Source: Macellibacteroides fermentans
GTDB lineage: Bacteria > Bacteroidota > Bacteroidia > Bacteroidales > Tannerellaceae
Assembly (NCBI RefSeq): GCF_013409575.1
Contig: NZ_JACCCY010000001.1
Coordinates: 1,112,501 to 1,176,500, forward strand
Length of the DNA: 64,000 bases
Direction: 5' to 3'
The position numbers were made by a program, and so were the translations under genes. Under the pieces are notes generated by a model. That model made no database searches. It saw only the letters and a program-made list of their open reading frames with translations, and was not told the origin of the DNA. This document shows positions 57,662 through 64,000 of this stretch, piece after piece (the stretch's first letter is position 1; each line of letters begins with the position of its first letter).

Positions 57662-59977
57662 ATGAAGCAACTATATTTATTCGCCTTGTACCTTGCAGGC
57701 TTATTTATTGTCTGTGATGCGAAAGCAATACAAGACAATGCGACCGATACTCTTAGAATCTACCACATGGATGAAGTGGTAGTAACCTCATCAACCAAAG
57801 AAACAAATAACTTACGGAAACTTCCCGGATCCGTAACAATACTTTCCCCGCAGACTATTGGAGGAAATCAGATTGAATCGGTAAAAGATCTCAGCAGTTA
57901 CGTACCGAACTTCTTTATTCCTGATTATGGATCCAAAATGACTTCGGCTGTATATATCCGGGGCATCGGGACTCGTAACAGCGGACAATCAGTAGGCCTT
58001 TATGTAAATGACGCTCCTTACATGGATAAAAGCACATTCGATTTTGAACTTACGGATATCCAACGGATAGAAGTACTTCGTGGTCCGCAAGGTACACTTT
58101 ACGGACGTAATGCCATGGGAGGAATTATTAACATCTACACCCTCTCCCCCTTCGATTATCAAGGAACCAAGCTCTCTGTTTCGGCAGGAAATTACGGGCA
58201 GTTTAAAGCAAAAGCATCCCATTATAACAAACTTTTGGAAAATGTAGCTTTATCAATAGGAGGCTACTATGACCGGAACGACGGATTTTTCACAAATTCA
58301 TTCAATGGAAAGAAAGCCGATAAAGAAGAATCTGTTGGTGCGCGTCTGGGGCTTGAATGGATGATTAGCCCCCAATTCAAAGCCATCTACAACTTTTCGT
58401 TTGATTATTCAGAACAGGGAGCATTTCCATACGGATTATACAATCCGGAAACAAAAGAAACTGCTGCGGTAAGTATAAACGATTCAAGCACATATAATCG
58501 TAGAATGATCGGCAATCAGCTACGATTGGAATACAAGTCCAATCAATTCACTCTAAGTAGCACAACTGGTTACCGGCATCTGAAGGACAACATGAATATG
58601 GATCAGGACTTTTCTCCACTTTCTATCTTCACACTCAACCAAAAGCAGAAACAAAACGCATTCAGTCAGGAAATAGCCCTAAAGTCTAATCAACCAACTA
58701 ATTACCAGTGGTCTGTTGGCTTGTATGGGTTTTACGACGATCTGCATACGGATGGTCCGGTAACATTCAAGGAAGATGGAGTAAAAACAGTGCTTCAATC
58801 GGTGTTTGACCGACTTAAAGCAAGTATTCCCCGAATGCCTCAACTTATCATTCTGGATGAACAGATCTACATTCCGGGGTCGTTTGATACTCCAACCTAC
58901 GGACTTGCACTTTACCACCAATCCACGATAAACAATCTGTTCTCAGAAGGATTATCTCTTACCGCCGGTATCAGACTGGATTACGAAAAGGCTGAGATGG
59001 ATTACCACTCTGAAGCAAGTATGCATTTTGGTATGCAGATGGCACCGGGTATGCCGATGATTACCTTGCCCGAACTTCCAACAAGCGTTATGGATGGAAG
59101 TATTAACCAAGACTCATGGCAGGTTCTACCCAAAATCTCGCTCAAGTATGAATGTACCCCACGTACATTTACTTATATTTCGGCAGCAAGAGGGTATAAG
59201 GCGGGAGGTTACAACGTACAGATGTTTGCTGACCTGATACAAGATCAGCTTAAATATGACCTGATGAGTGCCTATGCTCCACAAATGGCAGTAGAACCCT
59301 CTCCAGTTAAAGATGTTGCATCCTACAAACCAGAATACAGTTGGAACTATGAAGCAGGCATCAAGAGTGAACTGATCGACAAAAGATTAACAGCAGAACT
59401 CACCTTGTTCTATATGGATCTTCGTGACATTCAACTCACTAAATTTGTAAACAGCGGCAACGGTCGAATGATAACGAACGGAGGAAAAGCAAGAAGTCTG
59501 GGAGCAGAAGCAACTATCCAGGCCCGTATTACTTCTAACCTCACCGCCAACATCAACTATGGATATACGAATGCCACTTTCCGGAACTATTTCCATGAAG
59601 AAAAACAAGGTTCCGAAATTATCCGGACTGACTATAAGGGAAATCATATTCCCTACACTCCTTCTCACACCTTCAGTGCTGGATTGCAGTATTCCAAGCT
59701 ACTAAATAATTGTTGGCTTGATCAGTTTACAGCATCAGCTCAATACTCCGGAGCAGGAAAGATTTGGTGGACCGAAAAAAATGATATCGGACAAGACTTT
59801 TATGGTACAGTGAATGCCAAAGTCGGAGTTCGTAAAGGAAATATAAAACTGGATGTATGGACTCGCAACTTGTTGGATGCTGATTATACCGCGTTCTATT
59901 TCGAATCATTTGGGAATCCATATATGCAAAAGGGAAAACCGTTCCAGGTAGGCGCTGAAGTATCTGTGGCCTTCTGA
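57662..59977 (+). CDS. TonB-dependent outer-membrane receptor (first of a tandem pair)
   Basis: A 771-residue receptor with a signal peptide (LYLFALYLAGLFIVCDAKA), an N-terminal segment ending MDEVVVTSST, a plug (VYIRGIGTRNSGQSVGLYV and RIEVLRGPQGTLYGRNAMGG) and a barrel ending VGAEVSVAF. It is a close paralog of the next gene and about 80 residues longer. The extra residues are mostly in two barrel loops (around VKTVLQSVFDRLKASIPRMP and ADLIQDQLKYDL). No SusD partner or N-terminal signalling domain is seen. An iron or tetrapyrrole ligand is inferred from neighbours only. Confidence 0.93.
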   Translation: MKQLYLFALYLAGLFIVCDAKAIQDNATDTLRIYHMDEVVVTSSTKETNNLRKLPGSVTILSPQTIGGNQIESVKDLSSYVPNFFIPDYGSKMTSAVYIRGIGTRNSGQSVGLYVNDAPYMDKSTFDFELTDIQRIEVLRGPQGTLYGRNAMGGIINIYTLSPFDYQGTKLSVSAGNYGQFKAKASHYNKLLENVALSIGGYYDRNDGFFTNSFNGKKADKEESVGARLGLEWMISPQFKAIYNFSFDYSEQGAFPYGLYNPETKETAAVSINDSSTYNRRMIGNQLRLEYKSNQFTLSSTTGYRHLKDNMNMDQDFSPLSIFTLNQKQKQNAFSQEIALKSNQPTNYQWSVGLYGFYDDLHTDGPVTFKEDGVKTVLQSVFDRLKASIPRMPQLIILDEQIYIPGSFDTPTYGLALYHQSTINNLFSEGLSLTAGIRLDYEKAEMDYHSEASMHFGMQMAPGMPMITLPELPTSVMDGSINQDSWQVLPKISLKYECTPRTFTYISAARGYKAGGYNVQMFADLIQDQLKYDLMSAYAPQMAVEPSPVKDVASYKPEYSWNYEAGIKSELIDKRLTAELTLFYMDLRDIQLTKFVNSGNGRMITNGGKARSLGAEATIQARITSNLTANINYGYTNATFRNYFHEEKQGSEIIRTDYKGNHIPYTPSHTFSAGLQYSKLLNNCWLDQFTASAQYSGAGKIWWTEKNDIGQDFYGTVNAKVGVRKGNIKLDVWTRNLLDADYTAFYFESFGNPYMQKGKPFQVGAEVSVAF

Positions 59978-60054
59978 AATCGAAAACAAAATTATTCGGG
60001 CTGATATAGGTATATATCGGCCTGAGTTGTAAATACAGGAATAATAACTAACGT

Positions 60055-62130
60055 ATGAACAAATTCATTTTTCTGACAATCTGTATTCTTTCTTTCGGAC
60101 TACAGCTCCATGCGGAAGAGGTTGACACATTGAACTCCCGAAGTATCTTTTTAGACGAGGTAGTAGTTCAGTCATTCAAACAGAATAAATCTTACCGGAT
60201 GGAGCCGATCTCGGCTTCTGCATTCAGCAGCACGGGGATTGTAAACCGGAATATTACCGGGATCAAGGAGTTTAGTGCGCTTGTGCCCAATTTGTTCATC
60301 CCCGATTACGGCTCCAAACTTACATCTCCGGTATATATCAGAGGAATTGGATCGAAGATTAATGCCCCGTCCGTGGGGTTGTATGTAGATGGAATACCAT
60401 ATTTTGAGAAGTCGGCCTTCGATTTTGATTTCAGTGAAATAGACCGTATCGAGGTATTACGCGGTCCACAAGGTACTCTATACGGACGGAACACCATGGG
60501 TGGTATTATAAATGTTTTCACTAAATCACCCTTGGAATGGCAAGGGAGCAGTCTTTCCCTAATGGCCGGTAATTATGGACAACGACAAGCATCGGCATCA
60601 CACTATGGAAAACTAACCCACAATCTGGGCTATGCCATATCCGGCAACTATAATCATACGGATGGGTATTTCAACAACTTGGCTACCGGCGAAAAGGCCG
60701 ATACACAAGACAGTGGGTCCGGACGGATTCGTCTGGAGTGGCAATTGCAACCAAAGCTCAAAATACAGCTGATGACCAGTTTGGATCACTCTGATCAAGG
60801 AGGTTATCCCTACGCGCTGTACAACAAAGAGACCAACAGTGTGGGACAAGTCAACTACAACGACTTCAGTTCTTACCGACGTACTCTGTCCAATACAGGT
60901 GCCACAGTCGATTACAAAACAGACCGTTTTTGGCTGAGTTCACAAACCGCATTTCAATATCTTAAAGACAGACAAGGAGTAGATCAAGACTTTTCAACAA
61001 AAAACCAATATTATGTGATACAAAAACAAGAACAAAACATGCTTTCCGAAGAACTTAATATTAAGGCTATAACTCATACTAATTATAAGTGGTTATTCGG
61101 AGCCTTTGGTTTTTATCAGGGAATGGACAACGAAGTCGACATGGATTACAAACTCCAGCGTATGTCTACCCATAAAGTTTACGATTCACCCACTTATGGC
61201 TTCGCCCTCTATCACCAGTCCACTATCGATAAACTTTTTACCGACGCACTTTCTCTTACACTGGGTATTCGTTATGATTGGGAACAGGCACATACCGATT
61301 ACAAAGCATATCGAAGCATGAATGACACAACCGGTATGACTGACAGCTTTAAAAGTAAGCTCACATTTCGTCAGCTCACCCCCAAAGCTACACTTCAATA
61401 TACCTTTTCTGGGAGTCAACTGCTATATACCACTGTATCCAAAGGATATAAATCGGGGGGATTCAACACCTCCTTCGAAAGAGATGAAGACCGTTCTTTT
61501 GAACCGGAATACAGTTGGAACTACGAAGCAGGAACTAAACTTAACTTCTTGCAAAACCGCATTAAGACCGAGTTAAGCCTGTTCTATATTGACTGGCGCA
61601 ACCAGCAAATCTACCAACCGCTACCCAGTGGAAAAGGTTCCATGCTAAAAAATGCTGGCCGATCGGAAAGCAAGGGAATTGAATTCGCTCTCCAGGCTAA
61701 TGTATGTAACGGATTTATGTTTAACGTTGCCTATGGTTATACTGATGCCACTTTTAAAGAATATCAACGTAGCGCCACATTGGATTATGCAGGAAAAAAG
61801 CTACCACTTGTTCCGTCTCAGACATTCTCTTTGGGAACCGATTATTTGTTCCGTGTAAAATCGCCTTTGCTGGATCGCATCCAGATGAATATCTCCTATA
61901 GCGGAACTGGGAAACTCTACTGGAGTGAAAGCAACGAAGCCTTTCAAAAATATTACGGTATATGGAACGGTAAAGTCTCTTTCATGAAAGGAGCATTCAC
62001 GGCTTCCATCTGGGGAAAAAATCTCACAGGAACAGAATATACGGCATTTTACTTCGAAAGCGGCGGAAACTCCTTTGCTCAGAAAGGAAAACCTGTTACC
62101 TTTGGGGGAAATCTGACGTTGAACTTCTAA
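60055..62130 (+). CDS. TonB-dependent outer-membrane receptor (second of a tandem pair)
   Basis: A 691-residue receptor with a signal peptide (FIFLTICILSFGLQLHAE), plug (VYIRGIGSKINAPSVGLYV, RIEVLRGPQGTLYGRNTMGG) and barrel ending FGGNLTLNF. It shares most plug and strand sequence with the upstream receptor, so the pair arose by tandem duplication with loop divergence, presumably for different ligands. It lies 77 bp after the first receptor and 10 bp before the MFS gene, so it is likely in the same transcript. Confidence 0.93.
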   Translation: MNKFIFLTICILSFGLQLHAEEVDTLNSRSIFLDEVVVQSFKQNKSYRMEPISASAFSSTGIVNRNITGIKEFSALVPNLFIPDYGSKLTSPVYIRGIGSKINAPSVGLYVDGIPYFEKSAFDFDFSEIDRIEVLRGPQGTLYGRNTMGGIINVFTKSPLEWQGSSLSLMAGNYGQRQASASHYGKLTHNLGYAISGNYNHTDGYFNNLATGEKADTQDSGSGRIRLEWQLQPKLKIQLMTSLDHSDQGGYPYALYNKETNSVGQVNYNDFSSYRRTLSNTGATVDYKTDRFWLSSQTAFQYLKDRQGVDQDFSTKNQYYVIQKQEQNMLSEELNIKAITHTNYKWLFGAFGFYQGMDNEVDMDYKLQRMSTHKVYDSPTYGFALYHQSTIDKLFTDALSLTLGIRYDWEQAHTDYKAYRSMNDTTGMTDSFKSKLTFRQLTPKATLQYTFSGSQLLYTTVSKGYKSGGFNTSFERDEDRSFEPEYSWNYEAGTKLNFLQNRIKTELSLFYIDWRNQQIYQPLPSGKGSMLKNAGRSESKGIEFALQANVCNGFMFNVAYGYTDATFKEYQRSATLDYAGKKLPLVPSQTFSLGTDYLFRVKSPLLDRIQMNISYSGTGKLYWSESNEAFQKYYGIWNGKVSFMKGAFTASIWGKNLTGTEYTAFYFESGGNSFAQKGKPVTFGGNLTLNF

Positions 62131-62140
62131 TAGAGAATCC

Positions 62141-63343
62141 ATGTGGTTTAAACCTACAACCAGTAAACTGGTTACCTTTTTCTGTCTTTACATAGCACAG
62201 AGTATACCTATGAGCTTTTTCTCAACGGTTATTCCTGTTATGATGCGGCAGGAAAATTTCTCGCTTGCCTCCATAGGCTTATTACAATTGATAAAACTTC
62301 CCTGGATTCTCAAATTTCTTTGGTCACCGCTTGTAGATCGAAACTGTGTTACCGTGTCGCATTATAAGAAATGGATCTTCTCTTCGGAACTAATCTATGC
62401 TGTTCTTATATTTTCGGTTGCCTTTCTTGATTTCAAAGAGAATTTTACAACCATTCTGGTATTGGTGATTATCTCGTTTGTAGCATCAGCCACACAAGAC
62501 ATCGCCACCGATGCTCTTGCAGTTCTTTCATTTAAAAGAAAAGACAAAAGCTTGGTTAACAGTATGCAATCCATGGGAAGCTTTGCTGGAGCCATGTTGG
62601 GAGGAGGAGCCCTCCTGCTTCTTTTCAAACAGATCGGATGGAATAGCCTGCTTCCATGTCTTGCCATATTTGTAATCATCGCACTGGCACCCCTTCTTTT
62701 CAACAAAGAAATTGCCATTAAAGAAAAGAGTCCTGCTCAAAAAGCAAAACGTATGGACTTTTATTACTTTTTTACTCAAAAAGGTATCTGGAAACAAATA
62801 GTTTTTCTATTCCTTTACTACGCTGGGCTCATTGGCATACTAGCTATGCTAAAACCATACATGGTAGATCTGGGATACAATATGCAGGAAATCGGGATTA
62901 TGAGTGGTGTAGCCGGAACATCTGTAGCATTCGCATCTTCTTTTGCAGGAGGATTCATCCTTCGTCGCATAGGCAGATACCGTAGCCGGATTCTATTCTC
63001 TGTTTGTATTCTATTGGCCACGCTCTATTTCATGTGTCTCTCTTACTGTACTCCCACCACCCTGATGCTATATATCGGGATCTTTTTGCTTTGGGGAAGT
63101 TATGGAATGGCAACCATCGTTGTATATACAACAGCTATGGATAGCGTACGGGAAGGACGCGAAGGAACTGATTTTACGATACAGACCGTAATTACGCATC
63201 TAAGCGGTATGTGTATGGCTATTGTGAGTGGTAAGCTAGGAGACCATGCTGGTTATCACGGAGTATTTTTATTTGAGGTAGTGCTGGCAACTACCTCCTT
63301 ATTATTCATATTACTGTTTTTTAAAAAGGGACAAACAAAATGA
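62141..63343 (+). CDS. MFS permease, AmpG/RhtX-FptX-like
   Basis: A 400-residue, twelve-helix transporter. The helix-4 block SFVASATQDIATDALAVL and the loop WILKFLWSPLVDR are typical of AmpG-like and of RhtX/FptX siderophore-import MFS proteins. Placement right after two TonB receptors favours inner-membrane import of a ferric siderophore or a tetrapyrrole taken up by them, over muropeptide import. Its stop codon overlaps the next start (ATGA). Confidence 0.82.
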   Translation: MWFKPTTSKLVTFFCLYIAQSIPMSFFSTVIPVMMRQENFSLASIGLLQLIKLPWILKFLWSPLVDRNCVTVSHYKKWIFSSELIYAVLIFSVAFLDFKENFTTILVLVIISFVASATQDIATDALAVLSFKRKDKSLVNSMQSMGSFAGAMLGGGALLLLFKQIGWNSLLPCLAIFVIIALAPLLFNKEIAIKEKSPAQKAKRMDFYYFFTQKGIWKQIVFLFLYYAGLIGILAMLKPYMVDLGYNMQEIGIMSGVAGTSVAFASSFAGGFILRRIGRYRSRILFSVCILLATLYFMCLSYCTPTTLMLYIGIFLLWGSYGMATIVVYTTAMDSVREGREGTDFTIQTVITHLSGMCMAIVSGKLGDHAGYHGVFLFEVVLATTSLLFILLFFKKGQTK

Positions 63344-64000
63344 CAGACCTGTTGCTTGAAAAATATAATGTACCTGTACCAAGATATACAAGTTATCCGC
63401 CTGCAAATTATTTTTCGGATGCCTTCAACAACAAGACATACGAAGAGGCTATAATAGCATCCAATAATCAACAACCCGGGCACATTTCATTTTATGTACA
63501 CATTCCGTTTTGCAAACATCTTTGCCATTACTGCGGATGCAATTCTTTCGCTATGACAAACGAAAAAAAGGTAAACGAATACCTCAAAGCTGTACATACA
63601 GAAATTGATAAGGTAACCGCATTACTGGACAATGGCCGGATGATTGCCCAGATTCATTACGGCGGAGGAAGTCCCACCTCCATTCCTGTTGAGCGTCTGC
63701 GCGAACTGAATGAACATATGAGGGAACGCTTCCAAACCATCCAGGATCCTGAAATTGCTATAGAATGCCATCCGGGCTATCTGGACGAAAGTTATTGGGA
63801 AGCCCTCACTCAGGCAGGGTTCAACAGAATCAGTCTTGGCGTACAGGACTTCGACGAAAAAGTGCTTAAAACTGTAAATCGCCGGGCTTCCCTGCTCCCT
63901 ATGGAAACTATTTTCGGGATCCTCCGGAATGCCGGAGTACGTATTAACATGGACTTTATCTACGGTTTACCCCATCAGACTGTTCAAAGTTTCAGCCAGA
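63340..64000 (+). CDS. HemN-like oxygen-independent coproporphyrinogen oxidase family, 5' part
   Basis: The first 220 codons of a radical-SAM enzyme running off the window. RYTSYPPANYFSD near the start and the iron-sulfur motif FCKHLCHYCGCN (~62-73) mark a HemN-type rather than HemW-type protein. IHYGGGSPTS and ISLGVQDFDEKVLKTVNR follow. HemN makes protoporphyrinogen anaerobically; relatives such as ChuW/HutW instead open haem to release iron. IAIECHPGYLD replaces the usual 'E-DPR' block, so function may differ. Overlap with the MFS gene by 4 bp ties it to the uptake operon. Confidence 0.85.
   Translation, partial: MTDLLLEKYNVPVPRYTSYPPANYFSDAFNNKTYEEAIIASNNQQPGHISFYVHIPFCKHLCHYCGCNSFAMTNEKKVNEYLKAVHTEIDKVTALLDNGRMIAQIHYGGGSPTSIPVERLRELNEHMRERFQTIQDPEIAIECHPGYLDESYWEALTQAGFNRISLGVQDFDEKVLKTVNRRASLLPMETIFGILRNAGVRINMDFIYGLPHQTVQSFSQ

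Overview
The window looks like a chromosomal stretch from a gut-type Bacteroidales bacterium, most plausibly Parabacteroides/Tannerellaceae-like. The support is SusC/SusD pairs, a hybrid two-component system, FecA-type TonB receptors with a DUF4249 partner, DUF4248, pyruvate formate-lyase, and many promoters with the Bacteroides -7 signature TAnnTTTG. The genus is inference; the order-level call is firm. || Layout. (1) 1-10,654: a polysaccharide utilization locus. It has the 3' end of a SusC porin, a SusD lipoprotein, a heparinase II/III-type lyase, a GH88 unsaturated glucuronyl hydrolase and a convergent hybrid sensor/AraC regulator. Together these would bind, import, cleave and sense a uronic-acid polysaccharide. 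(2) 10,861-12,188: a Yip1-like membrane protein and a secreted protein. (3) 12,282-16,334: an arsenic operon, arsR-(arsE-like thioredoxin)-arsF-arsG-arsD-arsA, with two matching 20-bp operator dyads and no ArsB or Acr3 gene before its terminator. (4) 16,423-18,094: an AT-rich two-gene ABC transporter, then a decayed IS256-type transposase fragment. || (5) 18,521-25,481: a replicon-like island. Leftward it encodes an HU-family protein, a glucosaminidase lysin and two small overlapping reading frames. Rightward it encodes DUF4248, an unknown protein, a winged-helix replication protein, a DnaB-type helicase and a CHC2/Toprim primase. Three separate iterated DNA arrays punctuate it: seven 10-bp units, four 14-bp palindromes spaced exactly 22 bp, and three GAGTTGGACAT repeats. 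(6) 25,432-30,567: a defence segment. Two 50-bp direct repeats (48/50 identical) bracket 3.5 kb that carries a broken DUF5131 gene and a restriction-nuclease/nSTAND NTPase. Next to it lie a PGN_0703-like nuclease and an EVE/PUA-like protein. || (7) 30,576-35,536: a GNAT acetyltransferase, DUF3795, an acyltransferase, a Crp-family regulator, a CE15-like esterase and a DinB protein. (8) 35,649-50,710: core genes. These are tRNA-Ser, pflB/pflA, a TonB receptor with DUF4249, a CDF metal exporter, phosphoglycolate phosphatase, tRNA-Ala, ruvC, gdhA divergent from a receiver/PEP-synthase-like protein, sfsA and tRNA-Trp. (9) 50,939-54,867: a tetraheme cytochrome fused to an FGE/SUMF1 domain, with a Tat-exported oxidoreductase and a TIM-barrel protein. 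(10) 54,868-64,000: a collinear locus with a RIC/hemerythrin-like protein, a LuxR-type regulator, a FetAB-like iron exporter, two paralogous TonB receptors, an MFS permease and a HemN-like radical SAM enzyme cut by the window end. This reads as an iron/tetrapyrrole acquisition and homeostasis system. || The best candidates for something undescribed are the replicon-like island with its helically phased repeat arrays, the repeat-bracketed defence cargo with the EVE/nuclease pair beside it, and the iron/tetrapyrrole locus. All functional assignments rest on reading motifs by eye; no searches were run.
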